64,000 nt of DNA from Phymorhynchus buccinoides. Lineage: Eukaryota > Mollusca > Gastropoda > Neogastropoda > Raphitomidae. Both the position numbers and the translations under genes were made by a program. The notes beneath the pieces are model-generated. The model had not been told where the DNA came from, ran no database searches, and saw only the letters and a list, made by a program, of their open reading frames with translations. Location: NCBI GenBank assembly GCA_017654935.2, contig CM065698.1:1-64000 (forward strand), in the 5' to 3' direction. The stretch's first letter is position 1; each line of letters begins with the position of its first letter. Below, one piece after another: positions 44,377-56,403 of this stretch.

Positions 44377-45940
44377 TTATACCAAGTAGTTAAGTGACGA
44401 TTGGCCAATTGTTTCTGCCAGCCAGATTATTGGCAACCATCCCAATTTATCATGTTTGTTCATAATATGTTTTTCATTATATACCAAGTTATTTTGTTTA
44501 AATTTATCTATAGCAAGTTGAAGTTCATGCTTCAATTGATTACAAGGGTTAAAAATATGTTCTAGACTCAGGATATCTCCGCATTTACATGCGGAGCTTC
44601 TGAATTTACAATGAATAGAGTTTGTGAAGAATCTATTAATCCTACCTTGGATGTTATAAGGAATAGGTAGGAAGAGTCCATTTTTAATAAATTTAGTGCT
44701 CCAGGAGTGGGCCCTAGAGTAGGTATCCAACTCCTCGGACCACCCCCGGAACGCACAACGTTTTAGGTGATTTTTAGCCTCAGAGAGGGATAATTTGATG
44801 TTGATAATCTGACCCTCAATATGTTCGGCTGCTTTTTTAGCAGCCATGTCTGCAATGTTATTACCATGCAAACCCAGATGGGAAGGAATCCACATAATAG
44901 TTACATCTGTACCTTTAGTTCTTATTTGATGTATTAAATTTTGTATTTCCTGGATAATTTTTTTCCTGTTTTTAGTAAACCCTTGTAGTGCATTCACTGA
45001 GGACAAGGAATCTGTAAGAATAGTGATTTGAAAGGGCGGTTTTGGAAAGTTATTAATGAAGAAACAGGCTTCGAGAATAGCCCAGAGTTCAGCACTAAAT
45101 ATTGAGATTTTAGAGTTTAAGCAGAAGGATTTAGTTATTTTAAGGGCTGGGATGGTGAAAGCGCAGCCTATTTGTGATTCGGAGATCTTTGAACCGTCTG
45201 TATATATCAATAGTTGGTGTTGTATTTCAGAGATTTTTTCTTTGGACGCTACCGAAAGTAGGTTTGGTTGGTTTAATTTAGAATACATCTGATGTAATGT
45301 AGTATCGAAATGTGCTGCTTCCCATTCCCAGTGTGGAATAGGGAATTTAGGGTGAGTTTCAATGTCATCTATTTCCAGGCCTGCCATAGAAAGTATTTCC
45401 CGGGAATAGTCTAATGGATTGCAGATCTTATGTGCGGTAAGTGGTTTTTGCTGTTGATAAGTTGGGTGGTTGTAAAAAGGATCTTCAAATTCTGCCGAAA
45501 AACTTTGTAGTGAAAATTGGTTTGTTGCGTATAATCTTGTTAGAAATGCTGATGTATTTAATTTCATGAGGTAGTTTAAGGGGATCCATCCTATTACACC
45601 GTAAACTAAATTGTTAACTGCAAATTTTGGAACTCTGAGTGCAGCTTTAAGGGCTCTTAATTCTGTTGATTGTAGTCTTTGTAACAAATTATCTGTGATA
45701 TTATAGAAGACTTCCATCCCATATGTTAATCGACTACGAACGAGGGCTTGTGTCAAGTGGACAAGAAATTTTGTATTTTGAGCCCATGTTTGCATGGAGA
45801 TGATTTTAATGAAGTTAGCGCCTTTTATGGCTTTTTTGCAAAGGTGGTCGATGTGGGGGGCCCAATTAAGACGTGGTGTGAGCACTACCCCCAAGAATTT
45901 TGCTTCTGTCCTTTTTACCATATTTATGTGACCGAGTGAC
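44377..45940 (-). CDS. 5'-truncated non-LTR retrotransposon ORF2: RT thumb and RNase H
   Basis: The 514-residue open frame starts inside the RT C-terminal region (EAKFLGVVLTPRLNWAPHID, then the LVRSRLTYGMEVFY thumb motif). It has an RNase H domain with all acidic positions: IYTDGS, SAELWAILEA, LTDSLSSVNAL and the WIPSHLGLHGNNIADMAAKK signature. A CKCGDILSLEHIFNPC cysteine-rich end follows. This is the domain order of jockey/I-type LINEs carrying RNase H. Homology stops at about 45,940, so the 5' part (endonuclease and RT palm) is missing, the usual outcome of incomplete target-primed reverse transcription. The remaining frame is undamaged, suggesting a young insertion. The GC-rich 43,860-44,376 is its likely 3' UTR. 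Confidence 0.85.
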
Positions 45941-46486
45941 GTGACGTAAATCGTCCACTCGTCACTAATTATTCATAGCCCAGTTTACTGGTCACAAGAT
46001 TGTTCAAAGCAGACGGTTCAATCTGCCGACAGACGGCTCGATTGCAATTCGCTAGTTTTGACACCCATTGTCATCGTGTCAGCAGACGATGTAATTGCGT
46101 GTCTCCTTTGTTAGTCACAAGATCTTATTCAAATTCAAATCGAACAGGTCACATGCCTTCTTCCAAACCACTGACCAATATAATTCAAATTTGACCGCCA
46201 CTTGTCGCGTCAGTTGACAAGTAGAGTAGATAGGCAAGTCTATAGCCTACCAGCCACTTGTGATGCGCCTGTGTGGTCAAGAGCCTGCAATGTTGAGCAC
46301 TGATCCCTGCTCATAACTGATGTATTTGCTGCACTGTCTTCTTAGTCTTCCTTAGTCTTTCCTAGTGAATAAACAAAGCTAAGCAACTGTCTGGTTTCCT
46401 CTATATGTTCCTGGTCTGCGTGGTGTGTGCTCATCATCCACCCCATTTCCTCATCAAGTCTTCCTTATCCCGATCCCTTACCCTTA

Positions 46487-46950
46487 CCACCCCATCATAT
46501 TTATTAATGATCTACCAAATAACATTGACAGCACTTGTAAAATCTTTGCAGATGATACCAAAATCTACAATTGATCATCTTGTTCTACTTCTCTTCAAAA
46601 TGACATTGAGGCCTAGGCTCGTTACAAGGTTAGTCCGATAAATGGAATGTATATTTTAATGTATATTAACTTACAAGGTTACTCCGATAAATGGAATCTA
46701 TATTTTAATGTATCTAAATGTGGTGTTTTATCCTGAATGTGACTATGAAATGAGACTAAGTGACGGTGTCCAGCCAACAGCTACTGTTATGGAGGAGAAA
46801 GGCCTGGGTGTCTCTTTTGACAATAAATTATCTTTTGATGCACATATCCAGGGAGTGGTCAGCAAGGCTAATCAAATGTTGGGAATGATTAAATGGAGCT
46901 TCACGTTTCTAAATAAAGATATCTTTTTAAAATGTTGCACAAAATATTAA
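46487..46950 (+). pseudogene. CR1-like reverse transcriptase fragment
   Basis: One frame reads IFINDLPNNIDSTCKIFADD followed by TKIYN and a stop (RT palm with catalytic FADD). After a frame break, another reads EEKGLGVSFDNKLSFDAHI and VVSKANQMLGMIKWSF. The order matches RT motifs of CR1/jockey-type LINEs. GGTTACTCCGATAAATGGAA-type sequence is duplicated at 46,629-46,660 and 46,678-46,710. Non-functional. Confidence 0.75.
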
Positions 46951-47655
46951 TACTTTTAAAAAGCTTCTGGACAATATTCCCAAATTTCAGATACTCTTGT
47001 TTAGTTATGATAGGTTATTTTATTTCAAAAACTTGCTCAGACCATAACATAAACTGTCATAAACAAAAAGACATAATATTGAGGGGACGATTTATAGGCC
47101 GCGTGGCCTAGGCTCGGCTGTCCCTACCATCTACCTACCTACCTACCTCCCTCAGTTTTATCCCCGATTCTCATGATCTCTCCACCAACACCCACCAAAC
47201 CCTTTAAATCAAATCAAATCAAAACATCTTTATTATCTCTGAAAAGAGAAATTGCGTCCAGGTGCCACAATTATAACATAGACATTAACATTAAACATAC
47301 AATAAAATACATTGAACGGTTATAATATCGCAAAGAAGATTAAAGATATAGAGCACACATGCATTAAAATATTTACAAGTTTAATAAAAACGCATAGAAA
47401 AAAAAAATGTCCGCCTGCCGTTTATTGGCAAATATTTACATAATTATACAGGGGTTCAAAGACGAAGATGCGCAGTATGGGATGAGATAAGATTTAAGAA
47501 ATATATTAGATAGAAAAGCGCCTCCTGTCCCTTCAACTTCTGTCCCCCAAGAGGCTGCGAGACCTAGATGTCCTAAAACTAGTAAAAGCCTAACCTGACC
47601 TGACCAAACCATCAAAGTTTTGTCAAATCAAAAGTGGGCTGCTGTCAAGTTGAAA
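46951..47655. other. Intergenic, no gene recognised
   Basis: ACCTACCTACCTACCTCCC at 47,130 and AAATCAAATCAAATCAAAAC at 47,207 are short repeats. No coding character. Confidence 0.5.
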
Positions 47656-47971
47656 TTCATGCACACACATACACACACACACGCGCGCGCGCGCGCGCGT
47701 GCAGTGCATGCACACACTTGGACACACACACACATATACATACACACACCACACACTGACACATATACACAGTCAAACACACAGATATGTGCACGCACGT
47801 GTGAGCATTCACACCCAAAGACACGGACAAACACACACAGACACACAAACATGCACACATGAACACACACACATGCACATAAACATGAGTAACACACACA
47901 AGCAGATATGTACATGCAGTCAGATGAGTGCATGCAGGCACACGCACACGCGCACACGCGCACGCGCACAC

Positions 47972-48019
<48 letters not shown>

Positions 48020-48145
48020 CGCACGCACATAAACATGCAAGCACACTGAATGCACACGTACACATACACAGGCACGTGTATGCACACACATTTATATAAC
48101 GGCATGCACATCATGTGCACATACATCCACCACAGACACACACCT

Positions 48146-48234
<89 letters not shown>

Positions 48235-48275
48235 AGACCAACAGAGGGAGATGGGGGGGGGGGGGGGGGGGGGGG
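47656..48275. repeat. (CA)n/(CG)n, then (GA)n, then poly-G
   Basis: CA-rich to 48,140 with CG alternation at 47,683-47,699 and 47,946-47,968, near-pure GA at 48,147-48,237, G-run at 48,254-48,276. A further GT array is at 48,448-48,500. Confidence 0.95.
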
Positions 48276-48447
48276 GTTCCACAGCGTCCCTGTCAACAAA
48301 ACAGAGGGAGAGCACTAGCATTGCCAAAACAACTTTAACATTTTATAAATTAAAAAAAAACCAACAAAATAAAAATGCTGCCAATATTAGAATTAGAGAG
48401 AGAGAGAGATATGTAGGCCTCGCGCATTTGTGAGTGTATGTGCACGC

Positions 48448-48482
<35 letters not shown>

Positions 48483-48658
48483 CGTGTGTGTGTGTGTGTG
48501 TGCACGCATGCTATATTCTTTGACATAAATTCTCAAATAGATCTAGATTCTTGATCATTGAACTAAACTAGATCAATCATCTTCTCGGAAGCATATTAAT
48601 CTTTGTTACCACACACTATAGTCCCACACGCAGATGGTACAACATATCAGTTCACCCA

Positions 48659-49570
48659 TGTAACCCCGTTGGTGCGATAATGGGTACTCCCTTTTATTTG
48701 ATAAAATACAAAGTACTCCACTTTAACGAAGGTCAAGGGCGATAGTCTTAAAAATGTATTTCATTGGTTGATAGCATAAAGTGTTTGTTTCCAATCTTTT
48801 GATTGGATAGCATTTTTTGTTGACGGTTGTGAGACCAACGACTGCTAAAGTTTTATCTAGAACCCCTATTCCACAAATAGGGTAAGTTATGCTTTTATAG
48901 GTTTGACTAACCTACTTTAGGTTAGTAAACTAAGTTTGTACTAGTCATTTGCTTGATTGAGTGCAGATTCTTTTTATTTTAGTCATTGTTTGGCAGCAAT
49001 TAATTGTTTTTACCTTGGGTGACGTTGTGGGCGTGACCTACAGTTTGTGGTTGTTATTGTTTTGTTTTGTGTTATTGCTGCTGTTGCTGCTTAGTATAAT
49101 TGAAGGAGTATTATTGATTTTAGTGAGATAATGGCATGCATGGAGGTGGTTAATAAGTGTTATGGTTGGGTAAATATTGTAAGGGGATCATTATATTTAT
49201 GGGCTTAGAGTTTGTGACGGTTAACACATTTATGCATGCACACACATCACTCACACAGCAAGCGTACAGCACACACACTTATGACACAAGATTGTTTTAC
49301 CATCATCTTTAATATTTGGTTTTATTGGGACATTATGATTAAGGATTGTGTTGGTTGTGTGTGTTGCAGGGTTTTCTTCTACTTTTTCATCTGCTTCCCT
49401 ACTTATACCTGTCTTCATACCTCATCAATCGGATAATCAACCTTCATCTCCATCGTTTTTATATGAGTTCTTTCTGTAAATTAAAGTCCGGAGAAGCTGA
49501 ACCCAAGTCCCAAGAGGTTTTTTTTAGTGTTTGCGTGATCCTGTCACAAGAACCACGTAATTCTGTAACA
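48659..49570 (+). repeat. 5' LTR, 912 bp
   Basis: Begins TGTAACCCCGTTGG and ends CTGTAACA. Its first 309 bp recur inverted at 53,662-53,970; its remainder recurs directly at 55,799-56,403 with a few differences (for example GTGACGG/GTGACAG). Confidence 0.9.
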
Positions 49571-49572
49571 AG

Positions 49573-49590
49573 TGGCGCCCAATAGTGTGT
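49573..49590 (+). promoter_or_regulatory. Primer binding site
   Basis: TGGCGCCCAA starts two bases after the LTR and complements a tRNA 3' end of the type TTGGGCGCCA, like the lysine-tRNA sites used by some retroelements. The exact tRNA is inferred. Confidence 0.7.
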
Positions 49591-49618
49591 TGCTCCGGAG
49601 AGGACTCAACCATGGTCC

Positions 49619-50655
49619 ATGGAGCTATCAAATGAAGAAAGAAAAGTTATAGAGGCAGTAAGGGCTCTAGGTATTTCCCCGAAAGCAGATTCATCCACTG
49701 ACTTTATCAGATGGATGGAAGATTTTGTAGCAGAAAAAGCAGCAGGAGAAGAACAGGACGAACATCAAAGACAGACTAATATAAAAGTAATCCACCACCA
49801 GCCTCACCAGCCAAGGATCTCCCCATTCAGTGGCAGTGGGGGAAAGGAGTCAGAGGCAACCTTTGATCTGTGGAAATACGAGATTTCTTGCCTGAAAGAA
49901 TTGTACAGCGAAGAGGCCATACTGGAGACCATCCGTCGATCATTGCGGGGAGAGGTTGCCAGAGTGGCAATGAGACTTGGGCCAAAGGTGACCTTGGCTG
50001 AACTGCAGGCCAAGTTTGACAGTTTGTACGGAACCGTCCATTCCAAACAGTCAGTGCTAGCGGAATTTTATAGTGCGCAACAACAAGAAGGAGAAGACGT
50101 TGCCCAGTGGAGTTGCCGTCTCGAAGATATTCTTGGAAAAGCAGTTGAACTGGGTGAAATAGAGAAGACCAAAGCTAATGAAACGCTTAGATGCACTTTC
50201 TGGAGTGGTCTAAACAGGATCTGAAGGATAGGACGGCACATAAATTTGACAACATCACAGACGTTGATGAGTTGAGAAAAGCAGTACGACAGTTTGAAAT
50301 AGAGTCTAAGCCAAAAGTCAGAGCGACAGTGAGAGTAAGTGCTGCAAGTACTGATGTGGAGGCTCAACTCAACAAGCTGTCCACTGAGATAAGGTCGCTA
50401 AAGCATGAACTGAATCAGAAGACACAAAATCCATTCTTCCCTCCAACTGAAAATGTTCCCCCGACATCACTTCAGAATCAGAGAGCTCCTCTTCAGGACA
50501 GGAATAGAAGACCTCGTCCCAACTGGACTGAAGAAGGACCTATTTGCTACCGCTGTGGGGAGAAAGGACACGTTGCCGTGGGATGCCGTGTGCGCCTTGA
50601 TCATCGCAGACATCCTTTAAACTGCCGCGGGTCTGCAGACGAGGGCAATCTGTAG
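49619..50655 (+). pseudogene. gag: gag, PNMA-like capsid and CCHC knuckle, one frameshift
   Basis: The frame from ATG 49,619 runs through a death-fold-like N-terminus and a capsid region with FSGSGGKESEATFDLWKYEI and RRSLRGEVARVAMRLG, the pattern seen in PNMA/ZCCHC12-type domesticated gags. It breaks at about 50,205-50,215, where a missing base produces a TGA at 50,222-50,224. The second frame continues KQDLKDRTAHKFDNITD and includes CYRCGEKGHVAVGC. It ends at TAG 50,653-50,655. A single-base indel is either real inactivation or an assembly error. Confidence 0.85.
50616..50622 (+). promoter_or_regulatory. -1 ribosomal frameshift site T TTA AAC
   Basis: In the gag frame the sequence is ccT TTA AAC tgc cgc ggg, the strongest known class of slippery heptamer. 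Slipping gives TTT AAA CTG CCG CGG and an open frame straight into the protease at about 50,740. GC-rich sequence with CCGCGG and CTGCAG palindromes follows at once and could form the stimulatory structure. Confidence 0.8.
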
Positions 50656-53600
50656 ACAGCAAGAATGCTAGCCCGCCTTTGGACAGCACTCTGGTTGGCA
50701 GCAGCACACATGTCAACCTGCTTATTGAGGGTACCAACACAACAGCTTTGTTGGACACCGGGGCCACAGTGTCTACAGTGTCTGAAACTTTCTACAAGAG
50801 CACGCTACAGCACCTTCCTATCAACCCGCTTCATGATCTACTCAACATTGAATGTGCTGATGGTGAACTCTTACCTTATTCTGGGTACATCGAAGCAGCA
50901 GTGCAAGCTCCGGGATCTGGACTGAATGATCAGAACAGTGTTTCTTGTCTCTTTCTTGTGGTGCCAGATAGCAACTACAGCAACAAGGTCCCTGTGTTGT
51001 TAGGAACCAATGTATTAGAGCAATTCATGAACATGACACAGAATGCGCATGGGAATCGCTTTCTTCAGGTAGCCAAACTTCACACACCGTGGTATTTGTC
51101 TTACAGATGTATGTCCTTACGAGAGAAAGAGCTCAACAGAAGTAAGAATAGACTTGCAGTTGTTAAGAATGGAGAGAACCACAACATTGTCATAGAACCA
51201 AACAGTTCAGTAGTGTTACAAGGTGTGTTAGATCAGACCATAGACTACAAGCCAACGTGTGCTTTACTGCAAACAGTTCAGAGTACTTCAAGCATGAACT
51301 TGTTAGATGTTGCGCCAACTGTGGTGAACTATCTAGGGAGAAAGACAGGTTTAGTTGATGTTCACGTCTCAAATATTACAACACAGACTGTAGTAGTGCC
51401 TCCTCATGCTGTACTATGTGAACTTCAGCCAGTGAGTAGAGCAAGCAGTGAAGACTTAGTCGGCAAAATACGGCCAGTTTCCACATACATGGATAAAGTG
51501 ACAATTTCATCTGACAGCTTGAACAGTGAACAGGTTGAACAGTTAGAGAATTTGCTCAAATCCTATCCTGACTGCTTCGTGAAAAATGAGGCAGATGTGG
51601 GTCATATCACCGGCATAGAGCATCAGATCCACCTCACGAATCCAACCCCTTTCAAGGAACGACATCGGTTCATCCCTCCAGGAATGTATGAAGAAGTCAA
51701 AAATCACTTGCAGCAACTCCTTGACAGTGGCGTGATTCGTCGCTCCCATTCCCCGTGGTCATCTAATGTGGTGTTAGTGAAAAAGAAGGATGGGTCTCTG
51801 AGACTGTGTGTTGACTTTCGTCAGCTGAACGCTCGCACTGTTAAAGACTCATACGCACTACCACGCATCGAAGACATACTGAACAGCCTGGCCGGTGCAA
51901 AATATTTTTCAGTGATAGATATGAAGAGTGGGTATCACCAAATCGACATTGCTGAAGAACATCGTGAGAGAACAGCCTTTACGGTGGCTCCATTAGGTTT
52001 TTTCGAATTCAACAGACTCGCCATGGGTTTAGTTAATGCACCTGCAACCTATCAGAGAGTCATGGAGGACTGTTTGGGTGATTTGCATCTCAAAATATGT
52101 TTGGTGTTTCTTGATGATGTGATTATTTTTTCACAAACCTTTGAAGAGCATATGGATCATCTGGACGTGTTCTTCTGCGTCTGAAAGATTGTGGACTAAA
52201 ACTCAATCCAAAGAAATGCTCATTCTGTCAAGAAAAGGTCAAATATGTGGGACACATTGTTTCAGCAAAAGGCATTGAAGCAGATCCAGAAAAATGTGAC
52301 AAAGTAGTGAACTGGCCGACTCCTACAAGTCCCGAAGAAGTGCGCAAGTTCTTAGGGTTTGCAGGGTATTATAGGCGGTACGTAAAAGACTTCAGCAAAA
52401 TTGCGAAACCACTGACTGATCTCATACCTGTTCCAAAAGCAAAGAAGTCAAAGAAGAGTGTTAAGACAAACAGTAAATGGGTCTGGGGCCCAGATCAACA
52501 GTCTGCATTTAACAAGCTGAAGAAGTGTCTAACATCACCACCCATCCTTGGTTTCCCTGACTACAGCAAGCCATTTGAGCTGCATACTGACGCTTGTGGT
52601 TCCGGCCTAGGAGCAGTGCTTTGTCAGGAGCAAGAGGGGATGAAACGGGTTATTGTGTATGCTAGTCGTGGACTTAGCAAGAGTGAGCGAAACTACCCAG
52701 CCCACAAACTGGAATTTTTGGCTCTAAAGTGGGCCATCACTGACAAGTTTAAAGACTATCTCTATGGAAATTCTTTCACAGTGTACACAGACAATAATCC
52801 CTTGACTTATGTGTTGACCACTGCTCGTTTGGATGCTACGGGTCATAGATGGTTGGCAGCGCTGGCTTCCTTTGACTTTGACATTCGTTATCGTTCTGGC
52901 CTTAACAACGCAGATGCAGATGCTTTATCTCGTCTACCTGAGTTGCAGAAGTCACGCCAGGAAGTACAGCATGTACCTGTGGAGTCAGTGAGAGCAGTCT
53001 GTAAAAGTTTGCAACCAGTCGCTTATGTAGAGTGTTTATCGGCAACAGCAGAGGTGGTGGATATCAACGATAATGGCTTACCAGCAGGCATGAACCTGCC
53101 AACATTGACTACTGACCAGTTGCAAGCAGCTCAGAGACAGGACCCAGCGGTGAAATCACTGATTGATGACTTAGAGAGGCACCCTCAGTTTGAACTTATC
53201 AATGGTGTGTTACACGGGACTGTTTATATTAGTGACCAACCAAGAAAACAGCTAGTGTTACCAGAAAAGTACATCAGCCACGTGCTAGCCAGTATGCATG
53301 ACAATGCGGGCCACCCAGGCCGGGATAGGACAATGAGTCTTCTGCGAGACAGATTTTTCTGGGCTGGAATGTCCAGAGATGTTGAGAAATGGATTCAGCA
53401 GTGTCCGCGCTGTTTACGCCGGAAAACTCCCACCAACAACTGTGCTCCACTGGTCAACGCAGTCAGTACGGGTTCCTTAGACTTAGTGTGCATGGATTAC
53501 CTCACCTTGGAGTCATCCAAAGGAGGTTACCAGCATGTGCTAGTGATCACAGATCATTTCACCAGATTTGCGCTTGCTGTTCCAACACGCAACCAAACAG

Positions 53601-53670
53601 CACGCACAACAGCTGAGGCCCTTTTCAATCACTTCATTATTCATTATGGTATGCCCAGTCGTCTGCACTC
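50623..53670 (+). pseudogene. pol: pol: protease, RT, RNase H, integrase N-terminal part
   Basis: Protease LLDTGATVS; RT with LVKKKDGSLRLCVDFRQLN, SVIDMKSGYHQIDI and VFLDDVIIFS (FLDD catalytic pair); one frame break near 52,170 (between HMDHLD and VLLRLKD); RNase [16 protein letters not shown] and [18 protein letters not shown]; integrase HHCC with [11 protein letters not shown] and [10 protein letters not shown]; core start [20 protein letters not shown]. It is cut at ...MPSRLHS (53,670), where the inverted block begins. The frame reached before -1 entry has no ATG, consistent with expression as a gag-pol fusion. Confidence 0.9.
53521..53670 (+). repeat. 150-bp inverted duplication of integrase, left copy
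   Basis: Matches the reverse complement of 55,651-55,800; both encode the stretch from [13 protein letters not shown] to GMPSRLHS. Confidence 0.9.
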
Positions 53671-55800
53671 AATCAAGCAAATGACTAGTACAAACTTAGT
53701 TTACTAACCTAAAGTAGGTTAGTCAAACCTATAAAAGCATAACTTACCCTATTTGTGGAATAGGGGTTCTAGATAAAACTTTAGCAGTCGTTGGTCTCAC
53801 AACCGTCAACAAAAAATGCTATCCAATCAAAGGATTTGAAACAAACACTTTATGCTATCAACCAATGAAATACATTTTTAAGACTATCGCCCTTGACCTT
53901 CGTTAAAGTGGAGTACTTTGTATTTTATCAAATAAAAGGGAGTACCCATTATCGCACCAACGGGGTTACATATACCTCCCTGACAAACAAATGTTGTCCT
54001 CGACATTTAGTAAATATAAGACAGAGATAGCCTTATGATGGATACATGTCGAAATTAACTTATAATGCCAACGTGTATTGAAACACACTAAGCGAAATGC
54101 TCTCTATATAATACATATTCATACTTATTCACACGCAGACCCCTGCAGGAGCCGGGATTGCCTCACAACAGAAATTAACTATAAAAAATCCAAAACACAC
54201 ACAAATGAATAATGATATGACCGGTTCCTTGTCAGTCAATAATGATATTCTGAAATAAAGAAATATTAAGCCATATTTCTAATCTTTATCGGCACTTTGT
54301 CTCATAGGATTCTATCCACAATCACTTTCGCCATCCATTCTGGCATGTTCTTAAGTTCATCTGATTTACTTAGTAGGTAGCTAACACTGTACAACCAATC
54401 TGGCTGTGACCCCTGTTGTGGCATCACACAGTCTTCTGGAGGTTGATCTTGGCACCTTCTTGACCGACGAGGAACCGGTACAGGTAGGTTCTTCGTCTCC
54501 CCCCCAACTCCCACTCTGTCAGGTTGTGACGCCTGTTGAAGCATCACAAAATCGCCCGACTTCATCCAAGGAGGTTGATTCCGGTGCCTTGTTGAATGGC
54601 GAGGAACCGGTACAGGTAAGTTCTGCCCATCCCCGCCATCTCCCTCACAGTCAGTTACAGTTAGTTCATGTGGCTCTGATGTGGACTCGTCACTCTGATC
54701 TACATTCTCTTGTAGATCTTCCTCTCTTTGATGCTCCTGGGTTCCCGTCCCTTCTCCAGCTGCCCTCTGTTCTTCAGAGTCTGACTGGTGCTTCTCTGAA
54801 GCAGTTGGTAGAACTGCCTCAACCTCAAAGTATTGTCCATAGTCCACCATCAGTCCATCTTCCTCACTGCTGTCCTCCGTGTCTGTTGTTTCACGGTTGT
54901 CTTTCAGTTTATGTTGTCTATGAGCTCGTGTCTTGTGGAGTGGAGACTTCTTTCTGCGTGGCTGCTCCTTGACCGGTGTAGGCCTTTCCACAATGCCACC
55001 CAGTGGCAAAAGCAGGTTCCTATGCAGCGTTCTCTTCTTGCCAGTTTTGTCTTCCCTCTGAACGACATATACAGGTATGTCTGTGTTGGCCCGGTTGATC
55101 CAAGACCTGGTAAACGTCTTCTTCCCATTTGTCCGACAATTTGTGCTTACCATCAAAAGCTACAATTCGAACCAAAACTTTGTCGCCAATTGTCACTGTT
55201 GAACCCCTCACTTTCCGATCATACAGTCTTTTCTGTTTCTCACGGGATTTATCTGCCGCAACTGTAGCCAGTTCAAAAGACTTCTTCAATCGCGAACGTA
55301 AAGACTCCATGTAACTCGATAACGAGAGTTCTTCATTGTCCCCACTGTTCAGTCCAAATGCCGAATCAACTGGCAACCGAGGTTCTCGCCCGAACATGAG
55401 GACGAAAGGAGAAAACCCTGTGGATTCATGTCGCGTACAGTTGTAGGCATACACGAGTGGTCCAATATGGCCCTTCCAGTCTTGCTTTTGTCCAGGTTCC
55501 AGCGTTCCTAGCATGCCCAGGAGGGTCCTGTTGAAGCGTTCACACATCCCATTGCCCATGGGGTGATAAAGTGTTGTACGAGACTTGGTGCTCCCAAAGA
55601 TAACACACAGTTCTTTTATGATTCTGCTCTCAAAGTTTGCACCTTGATCAGAGTGCAGACGACTGGGCATACCATAATGAATAATGAAGTGATTGAAAAG
55701 GGCCTCAGCTGTTGTGCGTGCTGTTTGGTTGCGTGTTGGAACAGCAAGCGCAAATCTGGTGAAATGATCTGTGATCACTAGCACATGCTGGTAACCTCCT
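53662..55800 (-). mobile_element. Inverted block of the gypsy element
   Basis: On the minus strand this block reads in the native order: integrase from SKGGYQHVL on, C-terminal tail, 3' UTR, polypurine-like AGGGAGGTATA (53,971-53,981), then the first 309 bp of the LTR. The left breakpoint lies in a 9-bp microhomology TCTGCACTC shared by integrase and the LTR. At the right end, LTR sequence resumes at the position equivalent to 48,974, so only about 6 bp of LTR are lost. Confidence 0.9.
54302..55800 (-). pseudogene. Integrase catalytic core, GPY/F region and acidic C-terminal tail (inverted)
   Basis: It completes the core: SDQGANFESRI and NGMCERFNR supply the second Asp and the Glu of the DDE triad, followed by RHESTGFSPFVLMFGREPRL. 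The SH3-like GPY/F-type region (DKWEEDVYQVLDQ then IPVYVVQRED) is split by a frame break near 55,105. The tail (54,302-54,900) is strongly acidic and holds two copies of NLPVPVPR, SR-R-QPP and a QQ-SQPD motif. It ends at TAG 54,302-54,304. Confidence 0.85.
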
Positions 55801-56403
55801 TATTTTAGTCATTGTTTGGCAGCAATTAATTGTTTTTACCTTGGGTGACGTTGTGGGCGTGAGCTACAGTTAGTGTGGTTGTTATTGTTTTGTTTTGTGT
55901 TATTGCTGCTGTTGCTGCTTAGTATAATTGAAGGAGTATTATTGATTTTAGTGAGATAATGGCATGCATGGAGGTGGTTAATAAGTGTTATGGTTGGGTA
56001 AATATTGTAAGGGGATCATTATATTTATGGGCTTAGAGTTTGTGACAGTTAACACATTTATGCATGCACACACATCACTCACACACAGCAAGCGTACAGT
56101 ACACACACTTATGACACAAGATTGTTTTACCATCATCTTTAATATTTGGTTTTATTGGGACATTATGATTAAGGATTGTGTTTGGTTGTGTGTGTTGCAG
56201 GGTTTTCTTCTACTTTTTCCTCTGCTTCCCTACTTATACCTGTCCTTCTTCACCTCATCAATCGGATAATCAACCTTCATCTCCATCGTTTTTTATATGA
56301 GTTCTTTCTGTAAATTAAAGTCCGGAGAAGCTGAACCCAAGTCCCAAGAGGTTTTTTTAGTGTTTGCGTGATCCTGTCACAAGAACCACGTAATTCTGTA
56401 ACA
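55799..56403 (+). repeat. 3' LTR, distal two thirds
   Basis: Direct copy of about 48,974-49,570. Ends CTGTAACA followed by the CCCA duplication. Confidence 0.9.

Larger units (their letters stand above)
48659..56403 (+). mobile_element. Nearly complete Ty3/gypsy element with an internal inversion
   Basis: TGTAAC at 48,659 and ACA at 56,403 bound the element. CCCA flanks both sides (48,655-48,658 and 56,404-56,407; ACCCA if the terminal A is counted), a 4-bp target-site duplication. Order: 5' LTR, PBS, gag, pol to mid-integrase, then an inverted block (3' LTR start, 3' UTR, rest of integrase), then the remainder of the 3' LTR. Three single-base frame breaks (near 50,210, 52,170 and 55,105) make it inactive as assembled. 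Confidence 0.9.

Noticed and set aside
54406..55267. Plus-strand ORFs over the inverted integrase block
   Set aside because: Shadows of the minus-strand integrase and tail, which carry recognisable motifs.
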